DNA of 64,000 bases from Cryphonectria parasitica EP155 (GCF_011745365.1 NW_024468910.1:3128068-3192067); one strand, 5' to 3'. Positions 44,478-57,289 are shown, numbered from the stretch's first letter. Translations and numbers: made by a program. The notes: a model not told the origin generated them from the sequence alone.

Positions 44478-47400
44478 AGTTGTTGATCGCGAAGGCGCGC
44501 TGGTCGCTATAGGGGCTTCCAGTAGGGCTGTTTTCTACCGTCGCAGATCGGGGGTCCATGGGTGTTAACTAACCACACACCCACCAGACCGGCTGTTTGG
44601 GCACACGGGGCTTGGACACCGCCCTCCGATCATGTGCTCTTCCCAGGTGGTGGTGTCGGCCGAGCAGCCAGAGTCCAGGCGGTATGTCGGACACAATTTG
44701 ACGAATATAAGATACTCCTTCCCGCAGATTGGGCAGCCGCAAGTGTGCCTCTCACACATCAAGTCGAATCATGCGGGAGTCTCCAACAAATTTTGAAGAT
44801 GACAACTCGACTTAGCGGACAAGTAAAAATGCATTGTCGACAACAACACGAAACTGTTCTGGTATTATGCACGGGGATGGGCGCAGCTTTTCCACCCTTA
44901 GGGTCTGTCAGCATGATGGCAACTCTAGAAATCTTATCCTGTCCAGGAAGAATCAACAACACCTGTTCCACTACACTAACATAAAAGATGGGGCGACCGA
45001 ACGACAGCTGTCATCAAGCCGCCTCAAGGAGTAGTGTTCTGTCGTATTTTTGCCACAATGTAGTGGTATGAAGAGTACAGCCTTGGCAGTACAGTATACT
45101 GCTGTGGCTGTCTTGTTGGGAAGCCAGAAGGAGATGTGGCGATGCAGCGAGTGGACACGGAGCACAGCTTTGCGAACACAAGGGACGTTGTTCGTTCAGC
45201 ACCTCGCCTGACTGACTATAGACCAAAAACTCGAAAGGGCCGAACCAAACTTGCCGAAGCCGAGCAGCAAGTCCTACTTACCAAATAATTATGGTCTTTC
45301 CCGAGAAACCTCCTTGCGACCTTTGCTTCCTTCGCAACAGTAACTGCATCCTGACCTGGGGGTTGCCCACAGGTTGAGCCGGAGCATTTGCTCCCTTAGC
45401 CGCTAGGATAGGCCCGTGCCATGGGCGCTTACTACCAGCTAAATCACCACAGTAGGCCCTTCCACACACTGAACATCCGAGTCTAGGCCCAGTGGACCGT
45501 CGATCGATGTAAACGGGGACGTTGCTATAAATCGCCACTACTCTTCCCTGCATTTCCAATCTAATATGCAAATGGACGTTCAACACCTGCGCCCTGAACT
45601 GCACATAAAGCTGCATAACATGGTTCGCGGCGTCCGCTATTGTTTCATGAATATGCAATAACTCAACATCTTTTTTTTTTGGGTCTCTCACGCCCATCCC
45701 AAATCCTCGTCTCGCACTCGACCCGAAATCTCCGAGGCATGCTGATGATCCGCAAGCCCTGGGCCACATACCGACCAACAAGCGACGATCGTACCAATGC
45801 GGCTTTCACGCAAGAGGTCTGAGGAGGGGGCAGGGGGGGGCTGATCACTGCAGGAAGGGCGCAGGCAAATCATGATTGAGCCGCGGTGTGCCGGCTGGGT
45901 GGTCATGCATGTCGCATGCAAAGCCCGTGGGTCACACTTCCCACCATGGTTGTGAAAAGAGCGATTTCTGTATTTGAATCCTGCAGCGAGCACATGAGAC
46001 GCGCAAGAAGAATACATGGGGGGGGGGATGGAGATGCCACCCTCGATGGGACCCGGGTCTGTCCCGGTCGAGCTGTTCATCCGGCACGTCTGCAGAAGGA
46101 TCTTTTGAAAGTCCCACACACGAGGACGGGACCCCTAAAGAAGACTACACTATCCTCCAGGTGCAGTAGTCTCGACGGCGGCAGGTTCCAGGGGGACACG
46201 ACCACGACCCGCCGCAGTGGATCCCGCCCTGCAGAACAAATTATTACTATGTCTCTATGTAATGGACCTAACAGAAAACGTACTCAGGGCCCGCCGCCAT
46301 TTATCCGTACGGTTTCTCACGAGAGAGCGACATTGATGGACAATGGGTCAGTCGACCGGCCTGGATCTGCGAGATCAACAAGCCATGGTTATGATCTTTG
46401 TGGACTCTTGTGGTGGCAGAAGGCAACAATCTGAAAGGCTCTCTTGTACGACCTCACTGGCAAGAACTCTATGAACTTGGGGCAGATTGACTGGCAAGAG
46501 GCGCACGCAGGGCAATGCATCTACGGCATTCCAGAAGAATACAAACATTTCGGTCCCAGCGTGAGGCGTAGTCTCGGCAGAACGCAGGTCAAGTTGAGGC
46601 TAAACTCGGGGGGAACTACCGCTGTGGTACTGTCTAAACCATCTCGGGGAATGTAGACCAGCAAAGATCGTGAGGCTGACCAGGCAAGCACCTTCGGAGC
46701 AATATGTGCGACACCGACGTCGTTGTCCGACTGTGAATGTCGCCACAGGTGGCTGTTGTCTTTAAGGCTCCAGCTTCAGTCTCAGGTTTACGTTTTCCGT
46801 GAATGCGTTACGTCAGATGAAAAGTAATCACAGGTGAAGCTGAGCAGAACCACCATGTGCATCATCACGACGAATCAGCTACCGTGGTGGCGTCTTACAA
46901 AACCCTTCCACGCCAATTCGATCAGCAAGATCTCGTGTCTTTGCAAGACCCAAAACGATGTGCAGTCTAGTATTGCTAATCACATTACGCCAAGCACAGG
47001 TTCCTGTCGATCTGTTCTCCCAATTAAGAAATTATTGCAACGGCGTGACCTCTTCATCCGAGCAGCCCGAGTGTTCTCTCAAATCTCGACTAACTATGGT
47101 TGACCCATCGCCGGATCTTCTCCGAGATCGTCGTCGAGAGAGCGCCCCAGCCTGCGCCACAGCGTCCTGCCGATCGCAGTATCGCCACCAGTATATACAG
47201 GTCTTCTTCCGATGCTCATTGGACTGAGCCACAGATGGCTTGCCGCCCATGCACGTTCACTGAACGATCTCGTGGCTGGGGAATGAGTAGTAGATGCTCT
47301 TTCACCTGCTTCCATCGCGGGTTCAGCCACGATGAAATCAACTTTCATCCTGTCCATCCGCTACCGAGCTGGACTATCGGCAAGCCTTTTGCCACCGTCA

Positions 47401-50400
47401 TCTCGATGCGTCGACCCAGCTTTACAGGCTTCCCAAAGAGCATGTGATGATAGACGGTCTGCGGCGGGCGGTGCAAGCCTGCCGAAACAAGTCGCGTGTT
47501 CCCCCTCACCCATGCAAGCAATATGTTTAGACACCGAAACTGGCGCTCGGTCAGGATTCACGGCTGGACTTTCCCCCACGGATGAGGTATGCATACGCGA
47601 GAGCCGGTGTCAGGAGGTTTTCGTACATCGCGTTGGGAACAAAGCAGCCTCGCATCTGCATGTCAAAAGGGAGCGTCTTAGTTGGCTCTCACTTCCTGAT
47701 CGAGGGTGGCAAAGCCATCCCTCCTTATTTCTTCTGCCGTCGAATCATCAGCTTCTAATAGCTCATGTCGGTTCAGAGGCGTGATGATGTCCTCGACGCA
47801 GATCGCTTCAGCCATTGCGATCAGCAGCCACAGTCATTCCTCCCCTCGAGGGAAGCCCTGATCGAGAAAAAGACATGTCCTTGGCGGTATTACCTCTACA
47901 AGGTCCAGTTCCATCTCTCGCCTCCTCACCGCGATTCGTAAGCCCAGTCAAAATTTCGTAGATAGCTTCGCGTTCCCAACAATGTTGTGGGTCTGTTCAG
48001 GAGCGAAAGCTCCGGCGTGGCGAGCATGATGGACTTTTGTCTGATTGTGCAGAACATTACTTGATCAGCGTTGCTACACTAGTCGGGGCATGAAGGGAAC
48101 AGTCCTGTTCTTCTGCCTGCATAGTGAACAACTGGGGGAAGTGTCTTACTAGGAGGGTCTGCAAGGTGGCTGCCCTTCCCGTCCCTCACTCGGCCCTAGA
48201 TCCAGCTGTTGGCCGCACACTCCTCGCAGGATCGCCTGAAGAGTTCGGGATCTTGGATGTCTTCACAAACGTCGAAGCAGGCGACGCCTAGAACCCGCAT
48301 CGGGCACGGTGAGAACCATGTCGTATCGATGGAGCAACACGTGAAGCACTGAAGAATCGTAATACTGCACATGATTGTGTTACTGTCATGGACTGACATG
48401 GTTTGGTTGCAGCCTGTGGTCGATCCGTCCGTCTGTCTCTGGCTGCTCTTGGCCATGTTTTTAAAGGGCTCATCGTACTCTGGTCTGCAGCCGCTTTGGA
48501 CTCACGGCCGGTCGATGTGGCTCAGATGTATGGTTTCAGAAGCGAGACGCAGGCTGCTCGAAATGCGAGGTTTTTCATCATTGTATCGGGTTTTGTCTTT
48601 CAGTCCTCCTGCACTTTTTACGGTATTGAATCTTCCCCCTGGCTACTTCAAGAGTTTGGGCTGTCACCAGCGTATAAGACTGCACTGCCCCTGACTGTTT
48701 GGTGGCGTTTTATTTAGGTCAAGTCTTGAGGAAGGCCCGACGCACATGGCATTGATATCTTGGTCGCAATTTGAAAAGTCGACTTCCCTCACCCCCGCAC
48801 ATAGATGTCACACCTCCCAACCATTACTGAGTTATTCGAATCGGAATTGCTCTTCCCGTCGAAATTGGTACGGACCTACTTTTTCGGACTGTCACCTTAT
48901 TCTCCCTCTTTTTCTTTCTTCCTAGTTTCATCAAAAGAGTCACATGGATTCCTTCTGTCATCCTAGACTTCGGATAACCAGAAAAACAGACGGATCAATT
49001 TATAGAGGGCATTCAAACTTTATGGTACGTCCGTTTCAGCAATCGCAGCAACTCATCGTCCCCTCCAGGGCCGTCTTCTACACAGAACACGGTCCTGAAA
49101 CTCTTGGAGCGATCATGTATATTCGGCCTTTGCCTCAAGCAATCCTTTTTAACCAGGGTGATAGCGCACTGGGGATACCCAAAGTACGCCACATTCTCCT
49201 TGGTTGTTCATCCAGCTACATCCAGAATAACTTTTCGGGCACCACCTCCTCGCAGGAATCGCATAATCAAAGTCCGCTCGACTCTTCGCAGCCATCACCA
49301 TGCAGTGCCGTATCCCATTCCTCTCGCTCCTCCCAGCGCCTACTATTCGAGTCCTAAGGCACGAGTATCTCGTCGATACCCTTTTAACCCTGGCCCCGAC
49401 AAGAAGCGCACCCAGCGGCTCGACACGAACCTCTTCCCATGTCGCCAATAGTACCGACCTGACCTTCCGAACATCAGCTCCCCTTCTGATCAATATGACC
49501 GATAAAATCACCGACACGCTCGTATGACACGCAGCCTTGCGGGAAGTCAACGAGTACGCGTCGCTGTGCGAGTGGCATGTGGAATCGGTGCCGTATTTCA
49601 AAACCAACGCGCCAGCCTTCGAATGCTGGGTCCCGATGCCTCCCCCCTACTTGTGTCTATAACACTGCCGCTGTGGACGAGCCTGCAGAATAAAAGCATC
49701 GCGGCCGTGGATCAGGCTATATTTATATCCCAATCGTGTTGGAGCATGTAATCGTACGTGGGAATGCAACGTCTCTCAAAGGCGGGCTAGGGTTTGTGGA
49801 AGTTGCACCTGCAGCCGCGTGTGAGGAAGGAGGCTGTCATGAGAGCTTGTCTTAGTTGCTCTAGGTCCGGGCAGGTCCAGATATTTAACAGGTGCCGCAG
49901 CTCGTTGAGGTTGTTTTGCTAAGCTGCTGATTTTATTGAGTCAGCGAGATCTCGATTGGAAGTGGTGGGAGGAGACACGTTGTGTGACACCCGGTTGTGA
50001 GTCCAAAACTTTGACAGGTCTCTCGCTCAAGCAAGACGGATGTAAGTATATTGTATTGAGATGGCCAGAAAGCGCAACCACCCCCCCCCCCCTTCCGCGA
50101 GGCGACCCAGGGAGCTGAGGGCCAGGACAAAGAGGAACTTGGGGGGGGGGGGGGGAGACAGCCTGCTTGACGTAGCCGTTACCTAAATGATGCAACATCA
50201 GACACAAGATGAATGCGTTGCTGTCTTCTTGAAAAGACTACCCTTTCGCCCTCGCATCTCATTTCTCATTTTGTTCATATGAAGTTCTTTCCTCACACGG
50301 GGCTCTCTTTCGCGACCATCTGAAGAACGGAGAAAGGCAAAGACAAGCTATAACGAGTCATTTTGATTGCGAATGATCTTGGCAGCAGGGTAAAATTCCC

Positions 50401-50671
50401 AAGCAATCATGCCGCTCGTGGAGACCGGCTCTTCTGCTCAATGACAGGAAAGGCCAAACATCATGACTAGCAAATTCAAGCAGAAATACAGGACTCACAG
50501 CAACCCTTCTGTATTAGCAAATACATTGTAAAGCTGCCCACCTACTTCAAGATGAAGATAGATACGATAATTTCCTCAGAAGTATTTCAGAAATATCGAA
50601 GGAAGAGATTTATATATAGACAGCTTTATAAGTTGTTGATAATATTACGATTACGGTATTATGATTAATTA
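44478..50671. other. 6.2 kb region without an intact gene
   Basis: Largest gap in the window. No frame here carries a recognisable domain and none shows a convincing set of splice sites. Several short blocks nevertheless read like protein before hitting stops or shifting frame, for example 47360-47570 frame 2 (RQAFCHRHLDAS, EHVMIDGLRRAVQACRNKS), 48400-48717 and 49540-49660. This suggests old, decayed coding DNA, though chance open stretches cannot be excluded. G10 (46018-46027), C12 (50081-50092) and G15 (50141-50155) runs occur. The last 200 bases, next to the orphan gene, are very AT-rich. Confidence 0.45.
50081..50155. repeat. Facing C12 and G15 runs
   Basis: C12 at 50081-50092 and G15 at 50141-50155 are separated by 48 bases and are complementary, so a hairpin with a G:C stem of up to 12 pairs is possible. 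Confidence 0.85.
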
Positions 50672-51562
50672 TTATAAGTTCTGAATCTTGACTATTCTTT
50701 CAGACTCAGTGATGCACAGTGCCTTTTCGTTGAGCACGTGGTAGGGGTGTAGGTCAGGAGCCTCCCCGAGCTCCTCTTCCACCAGAGCAAGGAGCCTCTC
50801 CCGCAGCCTGAGCTCGCTGGCCATCATTCGGCTACTCCAAATCATCTTCGGATCCTGGCTCAACGTGCTCTCGTCACGGTAGAGAATCAGCAACTGCACA
50901 TTTTTGAGACCCTGTTTTTGAGCCTCGTTGACGTCGCCAAGCAGTCTCTTGAGCGTATCCTGCATGCGGCCCTCGACCAGATGTGCGAGAAACGCATCGT
51001 ATCGGACCTGTCCTGCTTTCGGATGGTTGCGATAGCGTCCTGTCACCGCGACCCCCATGCCGCCAGCCAGACACTGGATCTGGAGACCCTTGCCGAACTC
51101 CTGGGCTTTCTGGAAATCATCCCAGACCTCGATCGAGTCATGGTCCGGGTCCCGAGGCTTGGGCTTCGTGAGCTTGTTGATGGGCGGGTTGTGAAACCTT
51201 GTGGGTGAGAGTAATGAGGGCCGGAGGATAGATGTCGGGAAACCCGGGGATTTAGAGAAGGAGGCCTTCAAGGGCGACCAGCCATTGCCCGAGTAGAGAC
51301 CAAGAGCATTCTCCTTGGGCCTCTCGAGTTGGTGGATGACGATCGTCCCCTTGAATCGCTGTTGGCGAGCTAGTTTTGTTTGGAGAGACATAGGTGCGTT
51401 GACTCTGATGGTTGGAGAGTGTGGGCGAGGGTCGAGGTGCTTCGCATCCGATGCTGAGATTTTAACGTCCTGAGACGCTTCGATGATCTCGTTTGTCTTT
51501 TTATTCAGAGGGTGTTCTTGCTGCGAGAGTAATTGCTCCTCTGCTATCAGCCCGCGAGCCAA
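50672..51562 (-). CDS. Orphan protein, 5' end unresolved
   Basis: A long stop-free frame ends with a TGA-less clean stop at 50672 after ...SERIVKIQNL. It is open for about 300 codons but the only ATG near its start is internal (51391, MSLQTKLARQQ). Upstream of that the frame stays open without an ATG to a stop near 51640, so either translation starts at 51391 (239 residues) or there is a 5' exon. A possible acceptor CAAATCAG near 51622, preceded by a CTGAC branch point, supports the second. I do not recognise the family. The N-terminal half is Pro/Ser-rich and probably disordered; the C-terminal half looks folded (VWDDFQKAQEFGKGLQ, MGVAVTGRYRNHPK, NVQLLILYRDEST, LRERLLALVEEELGE). Its neighbourhood is gene-poor and AT-rich. 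Confidence 0.55.
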   Translation of the reverse strand: MARGLIAEEQLLSQQEHPLNKKTNEIIEASQDVKISASDAKHLDPRPHSPTIRVNAPMSLQTKLARQQRFKGTIVIHQLERPKENALGLYSGNGWSPLKASFSKSPGFPTSILRPSLLSPTRFHNPPINKLTKPKPRDPDHDSIEVWDDFQKAQEFGKGLQIQCLAGGMGVAVTGRYRNHPKAGQVRYDAFLAHLVEGRMQDTLKRLLGDVNEAQKQGLKNVQLLILYRDESTLSQDPKMIWSSRMMASELRLRERLLALVEEELGEAPDLHPYHVLNEKALCITESERIVKIQNL

Positions 51563-53148
51563 GGCTTGAGAGGAATATGCTGGCGGGAAATTAGAGATAT
51601 CCGCAGAATATTGATTGTCCTGATTTGGTTTTATTTTGAAGTCAGATGTTGGCGGTCAATAGGAATCCTCTTTGACTTAGCTTCACCATGTTGAACTGGA
51701 CAAACTTAAGAAAATTTGATTTTGTAACATACCTGTGATACAATCAAGTACTGCTTAATTATTATTAGACCGTTCAATAAAGAATGGTCTCAGGCAGTGA
51801 TTCGTGAATGTGGATGATGGGAGAAAACAGAAGGGCGAAAGTGGGAAGAAGAGCAGTCTCACTCATCAATGATTACTTGTGTGTGGTGATGGGGGGCTGC
51901 GGTGCAGAAATACTGCCAAGAGGACAGTGGAAATTCAATAAATGGTCTGAACTATGGAGACCTCGTTCGAAACGGCATGCTGCGAATCTCGGGCTGGTGA
52001 TGGGACAATCCAGGCGTGCGACCCGTTGAGCGACCACAATAAGCTTGACCCAATGGCTCGGTGCCTATGGCGGGAGTGCATACCTTCCTTTCGAGCAAGA
52101 CAAAAGAACTTGAAGTTTATGTACTATAAGGAAGATATTGATTTCGAGTCTGCCTTCCCTTATGGATATACATTATATTCAGTGATGTGATTATCTCGAG
52201 GCTTTGAAGTGGTTGCTGACCGCGCATTTCGGCCCGAGCCTGGCCGAGCGTACATTTTATTCTCCAAGAGCAGCCACCACCGTTATAATCTCATGTCATC
52301 ACACAATTTTGCAATGGCCTATAGCATTATAAGTGCCGTTAATTTGTTGAGGAGGACAAGAACCTGAAAAGCCTGTTCGAGGTTCGAGTTCAACTGGGAA
52401 TTGTCAGTGGTCACCGACACTGCCTTTGGCCTGCCTTGCCAAGGGGGGGTTTTTTTTTGGGGGGGGGGGGGCCTCACCCACGGCCACCCTGTGTCAGCTT
52501 TCTAGGCACAGATATACCCTGCTCTCCCGTCAAGATTCTTGAAGGCATAACTATTATGAGATCAGGCAGCAGTCTAATGAACTTCAGCCTTGTCGAGATG
52601 CATCGTACTGGCACTAGCATCTGGGCTGTTTCCCACAGGCATCTAGATTGGGTTTTGGGGGTGGTGTCATTGAGACGGTCCGGCTTGACAGACGAACATG
52701 AGATTGATGCACACGACGATTGCTCAAAGCTCGTACAACGATTGCACAGATGTAGGAGTAGCAAGGGGGTTTCGCAAACACAGCACATCGCAGGAGGCAA
52801 ATGTCCAGTACAGTTGCCTCCACGCGCCATGTCCTCTGGTTGGGCCGATGCCTGGGCTTCGCGTTCCTCATTCTCACCGATCACCTAGTAAATTCTGCTT
52901 AGGTGTGTTGTTGATATTTGAAATCTGATCATCTTGGACTGCCTCGTCCTCCTCTGAATTGTCTGGGCCTTTGTTGTTCAAATCCCAGAAGCGTTGCAGT
53001 TGATAAGGGATTTTTTCTCTTCTTTTGGAAAAAAAAAAAAAATCTTTTTGGAATGCCGCCCAGTCTATCTACACATCCATCCCAAACTGCTGCTGAATCT
53101 GCTTGCGCTTCCCGACGTCTTCCGTTCCCGAAAACCCCAACACTTTGT
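51563..53148. other. Intergenic region, no gene seen
   Basis: 1.6 kb with a G7-T9-G13 tract at 52443-52471 and an A-run near 53029-53041. Open frames on both strands around 52436-52888 lack domains. Start and AT-rich part probably hold the promoter of the orphan at 50672. Confidence 0.5.
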
Positions 53149-53781
53149 CTAGTAGCCGTCCTTGCCCCACTTGTTGTACTTCTCGTGCAGCTCCTGAAGG
53201 TTCGTGTCAGCAATTGTCCCTCCTCGCAGGATTGTAATCATCTAATAGTATTACCTTGGGCAGGTTGACGTTGGGAACGACAACGGTGTTGACGGCGCTA
53301 GGGGCTTCCTTGGGCTGGGCCGACCTGTCACCGCCGGGGTAGTACTGGTATTTGCCCTCACCACCGGTCTCCCAGGGGCTGCCGGCATGGGGAACCTTTT
53401 GCTCAGATGTAGATGAAGTCGGGGTACGTCCTGTTCGGGGTCTCAGTTTTCTTCCGCCATCATCCTCAGTCTTTGCGTTGCCACGTACCGAAGTAGAATC
53501 CAGCACCGCCGAGAGCGGCAACCATAACGGCTCCGAGGATCTAGAGATTATCGCCTATCATCAGCGTCCGCCCCGTGATTATTTCTCTACATGTTTCATT
53601 GGACACCATGCCCAAAGTGTTGAGAGAGCCATTGTGCGTGCGGGTCGGAGTTTGGACTCACCATGAGCTCGGGGTTGCGCTTGCTCTCCTGCTTCAGAAG
53701 ATGCTCGCTGCCGCTGGCCTGCTGGGCCTGTAGCCGGCGGACGCTGGTAGAGAAAGCACGGGTAGCGATTCTGGATGCCAT
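53149..53781 (-). CDS. Small mitochondrial single-pass membrane protein, function unknown
   Basis: Four exons, complement(53149..53193, 53255..53430, 53489..53540, 53662..53781), give 130 residues, with consensus donors (GTGAGT, GTACGT, GTAATA) and YAG acceptors in matching phases. The N-terminus MASRIATRAFSTSVRRL is a textbook mitochondrial presequence with an RAFST-type cleavage region. One membrane segment follows at about residues 41-58 (ILGAVMVAALGGAGFYFG). The soluble end contains HAGSPWETGGEGKYQYYPGGD and finishes NVNLPKELHEKYNKWGKDGY. The layout suggests an inner-membrane protein with its C-terminus in the intermembrane space, perhaps an accessory subunit of a respiratory complex, but I cannot name it and the role is inference. 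I believe similar proteins are common in filamentous ascomycetes. Confidence 0.82.
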
Positions 53782-55224
53782 GGCTGCTGTTGTGACTTTT
53801 GCTCGTGGAGTAGGGATGCGATGGGTTCGTTTGGCTGGTACAACTGGGTTCGAGATGTTTGTCGTCAAAAGAGACGTCAGAATGAATCGCAGGTCGTGTC
53901 TCTCGTACGATTCCACCCGCGGTGGAGCTCCAAGGCGGCCGGAATGACATAATGATCTTGTGATTGGCTGCTTGTTGACAGAGCTTCTCATTGGCCAATG
54001 CTTCCATAACTGCTGGCTACAGCACAGTACGTACTATGTACATGTCACAGTACATGTACGGCCGGCAGACAGCCGAAGCGAGGCGGCGGACAGCTGCTAG
54101 AGCTCTCTCATTTGCGACCACATCGCCCCCATTCCTATTACGGTACCCCCCTCTTCATGGGCCAAGGCAGCCACAATTTCTCTACCTGAGAAGTAGTGCA
54201 GGGCCTCAGAACCTTGTAGGCACCCGGCCGGGGCCTGAGCGGCGTGCCTCAATCTGCAAAGGGGCTGGAACTTTTTATGATGTGATTCGAAACCCATCCT
54301 GGCACTATCTTTTGAGACTCGACTGTTCCGTTTCAAGGACACAATCAATCTCTCTCTGCCTCGAGGGAAAGCCGTCTTTCACTTCTCAACGATACCATCT
54401 ATCAGGTGCGTCGCGAGGCCCGTGATCGATCAAAGGGCATCTCGAAATCCTCGTCCCCTATGGACCCATCTCAACACACCCTGACGACCAGTCGCCTACC
54501 AACGGAGAATAACGTACCCTGTGCAATCTGAGTGGGACAAACAGGGGCGACCAGCTGGTTCCAATCGAAAGGATCCGGATCCAATACCGCAATACGCGAA
54601 AAGAGCAGTTTGTCCAGCACGCTGTCCGTGCGGACCTAATTATCTGACGTGAACTGTCATCGGCGTCGCCCTCTTCTCTTCTCTCTCCTTTTCTGTTTCG
54701 CCGCCGCCGCCATCATTGTCCTACCTCACGTCACTCTTTTTGACCATCTGCGCCTCGTTGCGCTGCCACTCCTTTTAATCAACATAATCACATTCTACTT
54801 TCTTTCATTGGGCTACCTCGAAAAGCCTTTTTCTTTTTCTCTCCCTTTTTTTTTTTTTATTATTATTTTAAATTTCGATTTTTGGGCGCCGAATCTGCAT
54901 ATTCAATTCACACTCCCGTGTGACCGTTTCCCCCCAAGTCAAAGCACAGTACAACGTCGCAATCTCCCGTTAACACGATCCGGGAAGGGCCCTGTACAAG
55001 GAGCAAACACCAGAAAGTCTAGCACACGAGACAACCTCGAATCCTCCCATTCTATCCCGAGCCACCTCTTCAACCCCCGCTGCAATCCTGGATCGCCTTC
55101 GTCGACCTGCGCAGGAACATGAAGTTGTAGCACGACGATCCCACGAGACAGACGATCTGACGTACGTGCAAAGCGGAAAGTTTTCCCGGATTTCAAGCGT
55201 GTGAATCAAGACAGGATCGGCGAC
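53782..55224. promoter_or_regulatory. Divergent promoter region, long leader of the DHHC gene
   Basis: 1.4 kb between two divergently read genes. The part from about 54650 is C/T-rich with T-runs near 54850, as in a long fungal 5' leader. Nothing else is seen. Confidence 0.45.
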
Positions 55225-57289
55225 ATGGCATCTCAGGAGGGCTCGAGATCAAATACTCCAGCTGGCGCCACAGGCAGCGACGACGATGCCGCCCCCCACT
55301 ATCCCGGCAGGACAATCGGCGGAGGCCCGCCGAGTATCATATCCTCGCGGATGACTGATATCGGAACAGAAGACGGAAGAGAAGGCGAGGCGCAAAATGC
55401 AAATAGGCAGAGCCAGGGGCCGTCGCAGACGAGCACAGTCAGGTCGGCAATCTCCTCTCAGAGAACTCCCGCAGCCTGGCCGCAGCCTATACCGCTCCGC
55501 CGGGGACTGTCTGGGAAAGGAAAAAGAAGCAGTCTCGCCGGGAGTGTTGGGGGGAGCTCAACCGCAACCGGGGGCCGGCCTGCCAGCTCGGCCAGCCGAA
55601 GTCACGTCCCATCTGTGCAGTCGTCTGCCTTCTTCCGGCCGATGAGCTCCCAAAAGCTTCAGGCGCAACGAGGCGCAACGCGACCGTCCAATATGAGCAG
55701 GCATGTGGAGGTGATTGGCAGTGGCGACGAGGAGTCCCCGTCGAGCCCCCAGTTCGGCGCAAACGTTGTGCGCCATAGCATCACATCGAACACAGCCTCA
55801 GGGCGATTGGTCACGGATGAAACTCCGCCTTCCCGTGGCACCGAGATGACCGGCCATGGGACCTACGATCGCCACACTGCACACACTAGAGACAGCGTGA
55901 CCGACAGCGTGCGGCCTCTGCGGAAGAAGACGGCGGAGGAGAAGGGTCTGCAAGTCGCGACGGATAGGCCATTTGACAAGAAGTCCCAGCCATCGCCTCT
56001 GACTGCTCAGTCGATTCGGTCGAGCTTCATGATGAGGAATGGCGCCGGCTCGCATACGTCCAACCGTGACAGAGAAGGGGCCGAGAAGCTTGAATCTGTG
56101 GACTCGTCTCCTCAGTACCAGGGCCATGAATCCCACCACAAACGATCGCACAAGGCAGAGGCACCGCGGCCTGTGAGGCGTGAGATCAGCCGCAACTGGG
56201 AATATTTCACCGGGAACACTGTCTTTTGCTTAGGAGGCAGGTTCCAAAACACCAGATCTCGGCCAGTCAACATTGTGACCGGTACCCTTCTCATCCTCCC
56301 TTGTATATTGTTCTTCGTCTTCTCGGCTCGCGATCTCTGGTATGATGTCTCCCCGGCGGTACCAATCATCTTTGCCTACATCACTTTCCTCAGCGTGTCT
56401 TCTTTCTTCCATGCCTCTGTTACCGATCCTGGTGTAGGTTTCTTCTTTGCTTATCTCTCCCTTTCCCCGTGATTTCGTCACGCCTGCTGACTCTTATTAG
56501 ATCCTGCCGCGCAACCTACATCAGAACCCCCCGCCTGATGTTGACGAGGACCCGTTGAGACTGGCTCCGCCAAGTACGGACTGGATCCTGATAAAGTCAG
56601 CCGAGTCTTCCACGGCAGCCATGGAAGTGCCCACCAAGTACTGCAAGACATGCCAAATCTGGAGGCTTCCACGAACGCATCATTGCCGCATGTGCGATAA
56701 TTGCGTCGAAACATCGGACCACCACTGCGTGTGGCTCAACAACTGCGTGGGCCGACGCAACTATCGCTACTTTTTCGCCTTCGTCTCGTCCACGACCCTG
56801 CTGGGTCTTTACCTCATCGGCGCCTCCCTGGCACAGATTTTGGTGTACATGGATCGCGAAAAGGTCACATTCGCACGTGCTATCAACCACGACGCTGTGC
56901 CTTTCGCAATGGTCATCTACGGGCTTATCGGCACCCTCTACCCTGCCGCACTCATGGGTTACCACCTGTACCTAATGGCCCGCGGCGAGACTACGCGCGA
57001 GTTTCTGAACTCCCACAAATTCCTGAAGAAGGATCGGTTCAGGACTTTCACCCAGGGCAGCTGGTATAAGAACTGGACCGTTGTGCTCTGCCGTCCACGC
57101 CCTCCGACGTACTATAATTTCAAGAGGCAGTATCATGCGGGTGACCAGCGCCTCGCGGCGATGAAGCTGAAGGAAAAGAGGAGGGATGCGAAGATGAAGA
57201 AGCAAGAGGACGTCGAGCTGGACAGCATCCCCCAGAAGGGCTTCCAGGGCCCGACAGCGCTGAGGGGCTCGTCTCCGAAGGCGGCATGA
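55225..57289 (+). CDS. ERF2: DHHC palmitoyltransferase, Erf2-like
   Basis: Attaches palmitate to cysteines of proteins such as Ras at ER/Golgi membranes, in yeast together with Erf4/Shr5. Exons 55225..56433 and 56501..57289 give 665 residues; the join reads SVTDPG-ILPRNLHQNP, the conserved DPG motif followed by the Erf2-type LPRN. Residues 1-345 are a long Ser/Arg-rich, likely disordered N-terminus, much longer than in yeast. Four membrane segments: about 349-367, 379-398, 494-519 and 535-561. The Cys-rich domain spans about 451-485 with the catalytic DHHC at 476-479, followed by NNCVGRRNYRYF and the TTREF motif at about 567. The ATG at 55225 (GACATGG) is the first in frame. Confidence 0.93.

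Noticed and set aside
45886..46434. 182-codon plus-strand frame
   Set aside because: Crosses a G10 run, has no recognisable domain and atypical composition; treated as chance.
52436..52888. Overlapping open frames on both strands
   Set aside because: Frames begin in a G/T homopolymer tract and show no domain; equal openness on both strands argues against coding.
52975..52990. GTTCAAATCCC resembling a tRNA B box
   Set aside because: No A box at the right distance, no acceptor-stem pairing and no cloverleaf can be drawn.
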